Source: Dipylidium caninum | Lineage: Eukaryota > Platyhelminthes > Cestoda > Cyclophyllidea > Dipylidiidae | DNA: 64,000 bases | Reading direction: 5' to 3' | Assembly (NCBI GenBank): GCA_017562135.1 | Contig: QEYB01000715.1 | Location: 930,001 to 994,000 of the forward strand | Part shown: piece after piece, positions 52,098 to 63,228 of the stretch | How positions within the stretch are numbered: position 1 is the first letter of the stretch | How the letters are laid out: each line of letters begins with the position of its first letter | Translations under genes and position numbers: made by a program | The notes under the pieces: generated by a model | Databases searched by the model: none | Told to the model about the DNA's origin: nothing | The model's input: the letters and a program-made list of their open reading frames with translations, nothing else

Positions 52098-54730
52098 CCG
52101 CTCTCCCCGCCCTCCTTCTCTCCCTCGGCATCGCCGTCCCCGCACGCTTCTCCTTGTCTCCTTCTCTCAGCCCTTCTCCTACTTACCCTGCTCGCTAACA
52201 AACCACCGCAAAATATGGCCCTGTTTTTAGTGATAACAATTAACTCGTCCTCTTTTTTCTACCTACCTACCTACCTACCTCTCCTCTCCTCTTATCACTA
52301 ATTACACTTCGGGCAGTTCGGCTGAGTTGGGGAAATTCGGCAGTTCAAGTGACCACCATCGCTCAGCGGAGCAGGGCTCATTTCTTGTAGTAACATTTAT
52401 GCGCATGAAACACTTAACAGCATCTCCACTAGTCTATTTTGGCGCCAAACGTTGCCTCAGATTGGGAACGACTCCTTTCATCCTCGTCTTCTTAGGTCGG
52501 TGCAAGAAACCGACAAAGTATTGGTTACCGTAGGCTGAAAGAAAGCAATGCGCCGGGGGGGGAGGGGAGGGGGCGGTTGGATGAGTCTAAGTCTTTCCTT
52601 CGCCACGCCAATCTCACCGCCACACTGCGTCCATGCAGTGGTTGTCGTCAGGCCGGTGGTGCTTTCTAGTCAACCCTCATGATGGCGTCCTGGACCGACA
52701 GAACTGAAGGTCGCAGTAGAAAGACTGGAGGTCTCTTGCCTTCATTGGCTTTACGGAAGGCGTTTGTGACGAAATCGCGCTCTGCACCGCACGCATGACT
52801 GGTTTCCAATGGCCAACCTTTGCAAGAGAGGCCGCAGTTGCAGCGCCCCGCTCTCCCCACGGCGCCTGCCGACCTGCGTGTGTGAGCGTTAAGGGCAGAG
52901 GAGGACGTAGGCGCCGGCAATCACCCCTGTCCCGAGCGCTGGTGACCTCGTCTGCCACTGACAGTTGCTCTGCCCTGCCAAATCAGGCGGCTGAGGCGTC
53001 GGGCCAAAGTGGCGAAATACCTCCTTGGCGGCTCACACGATTGCACGATCCGTTCTGAGTGACGCCTGACTGTGTTGGGCGTGTTGCCTCAAGCCAAAAG
53101 GAACCAGGCGGTTTCGACAAATTTTGACATTGAAAGTGAGAGTTTGCACGCTGGTAACGTGGCCGCGATGTGGTGGTGTGGCGGAGGCCGAAGAACAATC
53201 CATTGAGCAGGCGGCCTTGACGGACAAAGGCGAGGTGGATGTCGCATTGTGTCCGCTGGTGCACCACCGTCCATGTGGGATCAGTGGAACGGCAGTCCAA
53301 TGCAGCTGCCTAAGGCGGAAGAACTGCTCTGCCCGGAGCAGAAGGGTGTTGGTGGGCGAATGACGAGCAATACAAATGAAAGGATGCTGGAGTCTACTCG
53401 GAGCCTACTTGAAGTCAGCTCCTCTTACAGTCTCTCTTACCAGTTGACGCACAAGCTGTGGTCTGTGGCAAGAACAAGCACCACGAGCTCAACTTCTTCC
53501 GCCGTATTCTACGCAAAGAAAGAGATGCGGCGAACTACTTAAGATTTACTCCTGGTCCATTATCACCACACCAATATTTCGACCCAACTATACGTTTTGC
53601 GGGGCTTTTGGTGGCACCTTTGCCGTTACACAGACATCTTCAGTTGGTCTGGCTTCTTTCAAGTTGCCGTCTACTGGTAGTCCACTCTGGCATGACAAGT
53701 TAGACACAACTGAGCCATTCGCCCCACTAGGCACGGCCTCTATCCCTCCTTTGAGCCCGAGTTCTCACGGAGAAGCAGAGTTTTTCCCCTAACAGGCGAG
53801 AAATTCGGTAAAGTAACGACCAAATAGAAAAACGCATTCTTGTGTTATCTGCTGCACCCTATAGTGTGAGCCACCATGCCGATCAGTGGCAGCTTACTGC
53901 CCCGGAGGCTGCGTACATTGACAGGGTTTGGACACCTCAGCACCTGAAGCGCTCGTGTCCCCTGAGAAGTGTCTGGAAGGCATCGCTTCGGTCACACCTA
54001 TGAAAGCTCTTCCATGGCAAGTGCATCACTGAATCGAGCCTTATGGGCAAACCTTGTGATCTCCTCCCTAAAAACTTGCTTCGTGCATTTCGCTGGCTAC
54101 TTGCCATTTAAAGGACTCTTCGACGCCGTCAATGAGGTAGGTATCCTCAGGCCTTTTAGTGCACTAGGATTTGCATGCCTTGCCTTAGTGCGTGTACGGT
54201 TCACCAATTTGTCTATGAGTCTCGACGATCCTGCCACCCACCCAGTTGAGCGCGGTGGGAGGACTAGGACGCACACGCTGAAGGAGGAGCCTGGAAACAT
54301 TGCCCTTCACCTCACACTCAGCTCATCCCCTCTGGCGCTATATTTTGCTGTGATTATGTCGAGGTGCAGGGAGCATGGTGCTTTCTCATCCTTATCTCCT
54401 TCCTTTCAACCACACTACACAAGCAAAGCTGTGAATGAACAAATCACCGCAGCAGCATAAGCTGTTGCTGCTCGATTTCACGGAGCAGTGTGACAGCTGC
54501 AATCTTTCGGACTAAGGTCAAAAGCCCTGACTGCGACCACTTCTGCTTCGGCTACCCTCCGCCTGCACATGGCCATATGACCTGAGGGCTGCAGCCGTGG
54601 TCACGGCCGACCCTCTCTCCGGCCAGTTGCCAGAGCAACTTATTCAGGGGACCGTAGACAAAGCCCTCCAATTCTAACCGCGGTTAGACGGGGTGACTGC
54701 CACCAAAGAAAGTAATTAACTTTTGTAAAC
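52098..54730. other. Tail-to-tail spacer between PLOD copies B and C
   Basis: No supportable gene. No canonical AATAAA was seen in the first 600 bases after the copy B stop codon. A (CTAC)n repeat lies at 52259-52280. The 163-codon frame at 53969-54460 has no recognised domain or splice context. Confidence 0.5.
52259..52280. repeat. (CTAC)n microsatellite
   Basis: Five CTAC units lie about 160 bases after the stop codon of PLOD copy B, so they may be in its 3' UTR or just beyond. Confidence 0.95.
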
Positions 54731-54736
54731 TTTATT
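54731..54736 (-). terminator. AATAAA polyadenylation signal of PLOD copy C
   Basis: AATAAA on the minus strand, 80 bases past the stop codon of copy C, the expected distance for a short 3' UTR. Confidence 0.7.
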
Positions 54737-54815
54737 GCAGAGCTTACAGGCCAGACTCGTTTGTGTGTGGTAAAGGTGTTGAGAATGCAAGGTGCCTGTG
54801 GAGGTAGACAGGGAA

Positions 54816-57800
54816 CTAGGGGTTGACAAAAGTGACGAAGATGTACCGAATCCCACTGGTCGTCTCGAGACCCTCGTGCAGGTGAGTGAGGCGACCGGGG
54901 AAGATCAGCGGCCAGCCCACCCGGGTGTCCGTGAGCTTGCAGCCGTAGCGCAAGAAATGCACGCCCCCGCCCTCATAGTCCTGGTTGACGCGGTTGAGAG
55001 CCATGTCCAGGGTGTAGGTGGAGGCGTCGTGATGGAATCGGAGGGACGCCTGTTCGCCGGGCTTGTAGCGCACCACGAAGTTCATCCTCGCCCACGGCTA
55101 AGCGCGCAGCAGGAAGTGTCACTTGGCAGTGGGGGCAGGGTTGGCGAGCGCCGCCCACAAAGAAGTCAGACCGCCTACCTTATCGTTGTAGCCCTGCCAA
55201 ATCTTCAGCTGAATGGGGTACACATAGGTCCGAAGGACATGGAGCCAGTGCTCCTCCCAGTCAATTTGACGCATGTGAATGTCGCGTGTCGGAACGGCCT
55301 CGTAGCCGCTCTCCAGCCGGGCGTCGTAGTTGGACCCGTCGGACCACTTGCCGAAGTGCTCCATCTCTTCCACCAGCTGCTGGCAGAACAGTTCAGACAT
55401 CAGCGGCACCCAAAATACGTCCTGGCAAGGCTGCTCAAAGTCTTCTTTTGTCACTGACTTGTTGGTGAACTTGTGGTAATCGGGGTGGATGTAGCGCTCC
55501 TCCCAGTCCTAAAAAAGTTGCACACGTAACTCATCGCGACAGCCGCTATCGATGCGCCAATGAACCCCTCAAATGACTCTCTGAGATGCAATCAAGTAGT
55601 TAATAATATGACAGCAACACATTAGTAAACAGAGTGTTTTAAAGGTGAATAGGTGAGCCGATTTGTTGCGAGAGGAGGCACTTGCTTTAGGTGAAGGGTC
55701 ATTTGTTGAGGGGAAGGGAAACTCACAGTGGGGTTGTCAAAGAGCTGCCACAAGTCGTTGTGCAAGTGAACCAGACCGAAGGTGGTGGGGTTGGTGAGGC
55801 GGCCAAAGTAGACGCGATTGTCGACGTAAAGGAAGACGTTCTGGGAAGCAAATGAGGTGTGCACTGCCAGAGCATAAGCTACCAAGAAGACGGCGAGTTG
55901 AAGTTTCTTCGACTCACCCGTTGGGTTGCCGTGGAGGAGAGTGAAAGGTAGAAGAATTGCTCTTCAATAAAACCGCTAGTGATTTCCGACAGCGCCCAAC
56001 GGCTCAGCAGGAAGGTGGACCCAACCAGTGGAACCTTCCAAAGACCACTTCATAAAGGAAACGGAGTTGCCACATTTTAGATATTCACCATGATACGCTA
56101 GAAATTCCTTTTTGAGAGAGTAGTGAAAATGTAGTAGACAACATCGCTCCAGGCGACATGGAAGTTATTTGCCCAATTAATGGGAGTTGGTGCCTGCTGC
56201 GAGTTGGAGAGGGGGCTGTTGCAAAGATTTTTCATCATCGACCACGACGTAGTCGTGGCAACAAGTAGGCAGGATATTTCGGTGGTCCAGCATCGCATTC
56301 ATCAGCGCAACTCACCGCTTGCGACGTTCGACGATCTCGAAGTAGTCGTTGGAGCGTTTGTATGACCCATCCTCGGCAATGTCGCCCCAAAAGGTGGACC
56401 AGAAGGCGTTGTGACGTGTCATCAGTGGCGCCACCACGCTGCGGTTGGCCGACACAAGGTGTTTGAGTGTTCCGGGCCAAGTGAATTGGGCAGTCGCCTC
56501 GACGTAGAAGAGGCTCTTGCACTCCGGCTTTTGGGTACACATATTCCTGTGGTGCACAAGCAGGCATGGAGTGGATGGCAGGAGTAACTCACTAATTAGG
56601 GGCAAAGGCAATTCTCAGCACCAACTCACGCAACATGCAGAAAGACTTTGTCCTCTTCCTTAAATTGTTCAAAGCTGATTTCTTCCATTGAGCGGTATTG
56701 CGAGCCGTGTTTCGCCGAGAAGTCGTCCACAGACCTCTGCTGCTCCGCTATCTCGAAAGGCACGAAGGGTGGAGGGGAGTTCGGCCAACACAACAATCTG
56801 AAGGGAGGGTGCTAAGCTTACTGCACAAAAGATTGTGAGGTGAATGCGACTCTTCGGGTAGTCCAGGGCGACGAGGCGTTCGAAGAAGGGCTCAATGAAC
56901 GGAGTCGGACGAGTGATGAAGACGCTGATTTGCACAACCGGGTAGTCGTCAACCTGAGGCCAATGAGAGCGTGATTAGGTGCATGCTGCCTTCGTCCAGC
57001 TGGCATCACATGGCGCCGTCAACAGTGAAATCGCTGGGTGCCGTTTACAAAAGGCAGACACGTGCTGCACGATTTGGGAAGGAGATGTTTTACACGGTCT
57101 AGCATTGGTACGATCTTACTGCTTTTAAAAGGCCGCTTGAGCGTTACCTGGAGCCTCTCGAGGTCTATTTTGTCCTCATCACAGATTTGGCACCCAGTTT
57201 CAGGGGACCACGAACGCGTCAAGTAATTGCTCAATGCATTCAGTTTTCTCTGCAAAACAAGTAAATATGGCTTAAGTCACAAAGTAACTGGATCCCCAAC
57301 TTCTAATTCCAATGCTAAACTAATGTGAGTGCGAATGAGTGCTGGTGAAATGCGAAGAATGCGCGATAACGGCCCATCCGGGCGTCAAGACGCAAGCCCG
57401 GGCTCGGGTACGGCCACGGCCACATGGGCGCCTTCGCAGGCCGCAGGCGATTGGCCGCCGCCGTGACATGCACCACGTGTACGAGGGCAGATGTGCCACG
57501 TCGGTGGTTCGTGGCATCTTTCCAAGGCCGTCGCAATTCCCCTACCAGCCTCCGGCCACTCTGGCCGCTAGTGTTCTTCCCGAATTGTGTAGACACCAGG
57601 CCGGTGGCCTTACCCTTGCCTCGTGTTCATTAATTGCCACGGCGATCACGGGCACCGTGTCAAAGCGGACATTCTGGATATAGCCACGGTCGTGTTCGAA
57701 ACGAATGTTTAAATCGGCTGAAATGACAAAATACGCGAAAACATTGAAAGAGAGCAAACGTACGGGACCCACTTTGTAAAGATGTCTCACCAGTATCCTT

Positions 57801-59225
57801 TGTAATTTGCTGAAAGAAACTCGACGACGATCCATCAGGACCAGGGACGATTGCTAAAATAGCGGGTTGGGAAAGGTTATTATTCTGCATCAGGCCGGAC
57901 CTCACCAAATCAGGGTGGCCCCCGTGCGTACCTCTTTAATCGCCTCGAGGTAGGACTCAACGTAGCTCGCCCGCATCATCTCTGCAGCTGGTGGGATGGT
58001 CTCGTTGAGCAACTTGGCACGTGTAAATAGGCCGTTGAATATGGAGGCCGGTGTGGGCCCCTCGTCGGGACTTACCGAATCCTGTTAATGAGGAAATGTT
58101 TCCAATCAAAGAGTAAGTTTCCACACTCAGCCGGACGCCATCACACCCTGCCCTGTGCCAATGTAAAGGCCTGTCCCATTTTAAGGGAAATGGCCCATCG
58201 TGTGGAGCATTTAAAAAGTATGGAAGAGACTAACGCCAGCGACGTAGATGTAGTCCACTTTGAGGGATTCCGCTGTTTGCAAGAGGTCGTTTGGCCGGCT
58301 GAGAAGAACGGACAAGTGGCTGCACAAGGGGACCGAAAATATATTTTCACCACCAGGCTTGAGGGCAACATTGAAATTAGATTAAAGAGAGAAAGAACTG
58401 TTACCTGTCGACAATGAGGACATATTCGCTATCGCTGCTTTCAATTGCCTGTTTAATTCTCGCCAGCTTCACCTCGTTCCTCACCTCGGCTGGTGTGCGA
58501 CCAAATTCGGAGAGGTCGACTTCCGTGTAATAAAAGCCGAACACATCGGCGGAGCGCTTGCAACGTTCGCTCGCATCGTCAGGTGCCCCTCGAAGTCCCA
58601 GTACTTGAAGAGCTGTCAAAAAATAATGAGTTGTGAATGAAAATAGCTTAGGAAAACGCGTTTTCGCATATGAAATACGGGTTTGAGGAAGAAAAAAGCA
58701 AAGGCAAGGGCAGATGAAGCGCGAAAAGTAGACAAAAGGCCAGAATTATGGGGAAGTTGGGACAAATGACGTTTTCGTGGATCCTTCACGCCGTGGCGCC
58801 GTGGCATGGAGCGCCTCCAGGGCGACAGTGTTTGGCGGCGGAGGGGGACTCAGTGAGGAGCACTTGCTGCTGCCTTCTTCTGCCTCCTGCTAACAACTTA
58901 TAGAGTCTACTGCATGAGCGAGCGCCTCTTTGGTCAGCTTCGCGTGAAAGCTACTTCCTGCTACTCGAGGGATTAGCATTGTGGAAAAACGGGCGCAGCC
59001 TCATAACTTAGAGACTGTTACTGTCTTAAGGCACAAAATCTCCTAACAGGAGTGTATTGTTACAAAAAAAATATTGATTCATGTAGGTCAACATCATTGA
59101 GACAAGAAGGGCAAATGATGCTGACGCAGTTTATGAAATATTTAAGACGATTTTGACTAACCGGGAGCTGAGAGAGCGGAACTGACGCATAACAGACCAA
59201 TCAGCTGTAAAACCAGTATGATCAT
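54816..59225 (-). CDS. PLOD: Procollagen-lysine dioxygenase, copy C, decayed glycosyltransferase domain
   Basis: Exons: 59225-59162, 58612-58405, 58298-58235, 58081-57932, 57884-57791, 57717-57614, 57249-57148, 56953-56822, 56751-56630, 56546-56316, 56047-55918, 55840-55727, 55508-55179, 55097-54816. All phases agree and give 708 residues. Residues 1-20 are a signal peptide ([20 protein letters not shown]). The dioxygenase domain is intact: [31 protein letters not shown], iron ligands H637, D639 (FHHDAS) and H689 (THLHEG), and R699. The glycosyltransferase half is worn: DSYD is DSRP, DDQLxYTKIFLD is gone, and HGNGP is NEHEA. The last exon is one 282-base piece, where A and B have two exons of 126 and 156 bases. 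Intron 4 is only 47 nt. Copy C is closest to copy B and has a TATA promoter and AATAAA signal. Confidence 0.94.
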
Positions 59226-59263
59226 CGGCGACGAATCAGGTATAACGATGGTGCACCGGCGGA

Positions 59264-59387
59264 CCTTATATACCCTGCCATTGGCCGGCGCCGACAACTG
59301 ATTGGACAGCCCCCCGCCCACCTCCCGAGCCCCACGCCCATTGGCTGGGGCGCGTTGGGTCGTTGTGTCAAAGGCGGCCTAACCAAT
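59264..59387 (-). promoter_or_regulatory. Core promoter of PLOD copy C (TATA and CCAAT boxes)
   Basis: On the minus strand TATATAAGG is at 59272-59264, CCGGCCAATGG at 59288-59278 and CCAATCAGTTG at 59305-59295. Further CCAAT boxes are at 59344-59340 (minus) and 59383-59387 (plus orientation). The ATG is at 59225, so the leader would be about 15 bases. Two 11-base elements are identical to those of copy B. Confidence 0.75.
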
Positions 59388-62300
59388 GGCCCAAACGTGA
59401 ATCTTTTGGTAGGCGCAAAGTGCCTCCCTGCCATGTCAATTTGGACATGCGGTCAAAAAGGCCCTTTTAACTCCAGATTGAGATTTAACAAGGCAGTCAT
59501 TTAACATGGACATTATTTAAGGGGAAACAGGCCACAAAGTGGTTGGCATTAGCGACGCACCCACATCCTTTCTCTAACCAGTAAACAGTTACACTGCACG
59601 ACACGGCAAAATCCCTGCCATTTAATCAGCAAATACGCATTGTACCCTTTCGAGTAGGTACACCTCGTGACGGTGTCTCTCACCATCTATCCAAACAAAT
59701 GCGTAGCGTCTCTCGCACTTGACACGAAACTGATTCGCCTTAGCTGAGTGGGAAGAATTTTTCCCACACATACGTCTAATGCCCATCAGGCGTGCCAATC
59801 GGAGATCAGAGGATTTTACGCCTTTAATTAAGCAAAAGATAAGAACTAGAGTGAGTGGGAATTAGCCGGGTGGAAGAAGTATCCGCAAAGGCGAGCAGAT
59901 GGAGATGGGGTTGCGGAATGGGTCAAAGGCCAAGTGAAAGCCTGTTAGAAGTATTTTCGTAGTAATTATGTCCCATCGCGAATGGTTAACTTGGATCTCA
60001 TTGGGCTTCTTCCACTATGTCTGTGGCCCCGTCTTCTAACATTTGAGGTGGTTTCAACCTTGTCAGTTCATGGTAATGGCCGCCGGACATTTATCAAGGT
60101 TGGCCAGAGTCGGCTGATAGAAGGAAAAGTTTTTTACTCCAAATATTCTGTCGACTATTTTCTCAAACGAACTTTATAATTCTCTAGGTCAAGTATTTGA
60201 CTAAAGCTTCTCATTGCAACCATACTTCCATAGAGGATGGACAGGTGAGCAACATAAGAACGACAATAAGGACAAGCGGAGAAGAGGTATGGTCTAAAAG
60301 TTTCCGCTCTGCAGCCACAAAGCGTCCCAAGTAAAAGAATTTTTTCAACTACTAATCACTCTGTTTTGTAGGTGTCTCCCACAAGAAGAAGCCTCCTTCG
60401 ATACTACGGTGCCAGCCTACAGAAAAGCGCGAGACCGTGGAACTGTCTCGGCCTCCTCCTGACCCGGCCGCAAATGCCGATGCTCGCCGTGCTGCGATGA
60501 AAGACGGGGACGACTACACGGGGGGCAGCGGTGACCTCAAAGGCTCCTCCCTTCCACGCCACTTACGGCTTCCCTCTGAGGGAAGAACCGCTGGAGGCGA
60601 TAGGGAGCGGTCATTGCGTAGAAATGGAGGATTCATTTTGTGATGCGATGCAGCAGACAAGAGCATAGCATCAGTGTTCCTGCATGAGGGGACGCAGGAG
60701 CTCCCATGATGCGCTCCTGTTTATGCATGAAGGCAAACCTTTAAAACAGCACGTGTTCTGGGGAGGGAAATCGTTTACACTCCGTCGTATCAACAGGTTG
60801 TGCTCAAAAGGGTTGGGCCGAATAAGCGTGTCGCCGGTCAGGCGGCGATCTGTGTCAGAAACCAGGAAAGACTGTTCCTCCTTACCGGGATCGTCGAGAA
60901 ATCGCGACGGGGACGTCTGGATTATATAAACGTAGACGTTGAATCGACAAACTAATGCGAAGGATTGATTAAAGTCATTTCAGCCAATAATTTCCCTCAA
61001 CTTAAGTGTCTTTCTAGACATTCCAGCTGGGATCCTTCATGAGATTTACATAGAAATGAACTCGCGGAGCGTCAGAAACCTTTACCTACATTACTTTTCT
61101 TCGTAGTGTTTTTGCACTGCACTCGGAATGAAATCCACGTCTGTGCTTCCGCGAGGAGGAAGCGGGCTCAAGTTCCCTGCCTGTAATGTTGTCACCTTCG
61201 GGAGCTTCCAAAGCCCGGTTCCTAAAAAAATTTCGACCCTTATTAAAACGTAGTTTTAGAAAATAAGTGTGTTCGTTGGTATCAGAAAGGAGAATTTATG
61301 AAAGGGCAGACCCGACGATAGAACGCCAGGCATAAATTGAAGAGAAGAGAGATTCGAAAATTCTTGTCAATGTTAAAGTCAAAATAAATTGATAACCAAG
61401 GCTGTTGAGCGAATTTTTACGCTGGGAATGATTTGGGAACCGTCCGTCTCGGGAAGGTTTCGTTCGAAACGAGTGCCCAGCCCCCGGGCAGGCATTCTGT
61501 GCGGCGTAAGGTGTGGACTTCACTCAGGCCCTGTCCGCAATCGGTTCGGGTAGCTCACAAATTCACCTACTGCAACGGTAGAAGGTTTTCCCTACTGGAC
61601 AGTGGGCAGCGTGAGAATAGAAAGGTTATTTTTACCACAAACGCACGCGCACACACGTGACGAAAAAAATTTTGGATTTAAATAGGACACTCACTTTTTA
61701 CCTGAATATTCTTTCTCTGCCACTATCGAGCTCTAGTGCCTACCGCAAATTGTCTTCCAGCCAGACACTTTTTAAATACACCGGCCGATTTGGCAGCTTT
61801 CGATTGTCACCACGTTAACCCGTACAAGGTCTATTTTTTGGCCAGTACCTCACCTTAGAGTTAATACACTTATCTACTATTAATAAAATAGTCAAGTTCA
61901 AGAGATTTATACTGCCACCATTGCGCATGTCTGGTAATCGTAGAGTGTGCCGACAAAATCATTTGTTGCCGCGTCTACAGTTTTCAGCGAGGGGCCGCGC
62001 CGTTCAGCCCCAAAATGTAGGCAGCGCGACAGTAACTGTGTCTCCAGCGCTCAGGACTCTGGTTTCGAGAACTGGCTGATGCATTTGAATTTGCGATGAT
62101 ATGCTCTATGAAATTGCTTTTTTTCATATACATGACTTATCCATTCCCTTTACTCTGTATTTTCTATTCAGACATAGAATTCATTGCGTATACGAACCCC
62201 CTTAACCGTTCCTTCTATTCATAATAAAACTTCTTTTGTCAACTTTCAGTACGGTGGAAGAAAGATAAGACATTTACAGTTATCCATCTACAAATGTTGC

Positions 62301-63228
62301 CCCTAAAATAGCACTTCAAACGTGCACTACATATTACTTTTGCATTGTCATGCTTTAGCAGTCGTTAAGAAAGTAGGTTTTTTGAGCATACTTTTAGGAT
62401 AAGTTTGCTCATAAAGCGCGGCCCACAGTATGAGTCTACCGAAAATGTAAGCGAATGGGCTCTTTTGATGAATAGGTATTCCTACGATTTCACTGCGGAG
62501 AGACAGTTCTATTTATTTTTTTATTTCACTCAGTCTCTTAGTCAATAATGAAGTTATTTTTACTTAACAAACTAGAAGTGACAGAGGTAAAAAGGGCGTA
62601 TCGCCACATATAGCACTGCTAATAATGTCCGCGAGCCATCATACGCCCGAACCCATTACGAAATGCGGAAAATATTGAGCAATAGCTGACGCTCGAGCCT
62701 TTCCGGTTAGCGCACACAGAATGCCAGTTGCCACCAGTTGTTAGATTACACGGAAAGTTATTGCAAGAATTTGCCCAGTTTTTCGTAATGAAATACACTT
62801 TGTGTGGAAATTCATGACCGACTTAGGATAAATTTTGTAGTGAATCCCTTGTAGTACCATTTGCTGGACCGCATAATTAACAGTATGTGCGTAAAAAGAT
62901 AAATGAAAAATATTTAAATTTCGACCAAAATTTTACTGAATTGCAATGCAACGTAGAGGTTTCAACTTAAGGCATAATATCTTTTTTTTAAGGTTTTTAA
63001 ATAAAAGTAGGTTATTTTTGAAGCCAACTATAGCACATTAATCAAAGGAGTATATCACTTTTACGTTTATTTAACTGGTTGATAATCTCTGCCGCCTCTT
63101 TCCATAAAGCGTGCATTTTCAAAGCTCTGATTGATATAGGCGGTTAAAGCTTGCTATAAGTTGTTTCTTAATTTTATCTTTACAACAGTTAATCCATTGA
63201 ATTTCCGGGCTGAAATTTGTCACTCTCA
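59388..63228. other. Spacer between PLOD copy C and SEH1
   Basis: Nothing is firmly supported. Two exon-like pieces on the plus strand have good borders: 60188-60244 (CTAG acceptor, GTGAGC donor, 19 open codons) and a stretch from 60372 after TTTTGTAG that is open to about 60500 in one frame and to a TGA at 60643 in another. I recognise no protein family in either. The last 2 kb before SEH1 are AT-rich. Confidence 0.35.

Noticed and set aside
54792..55457. A 221-codon open frame on the plus strand, the third longest in the window
   Set aside because: It is the antisense of the last two exons of PLOD copy C, whose minus-strand frame carries all the conserved motifs. The plus-strand product resembles no family.
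57614..57622. GC donor (GAG then GCAAGG) at the end of PLOD copy C exon 6
   Set aside because: A normal GTAAGG donor lies six bases further on in the same phase, so a GC-AG intron is not needed.
57792..57854. A 63-base version of PLOD copy C exon 5, starting after CTATTTTAG
   Set aside because: It gives the same one-base conflict as in copy B. The upstream acceptor at 57885 gives a 94-base exon with correct phases and better similarity, so copy C is intact.
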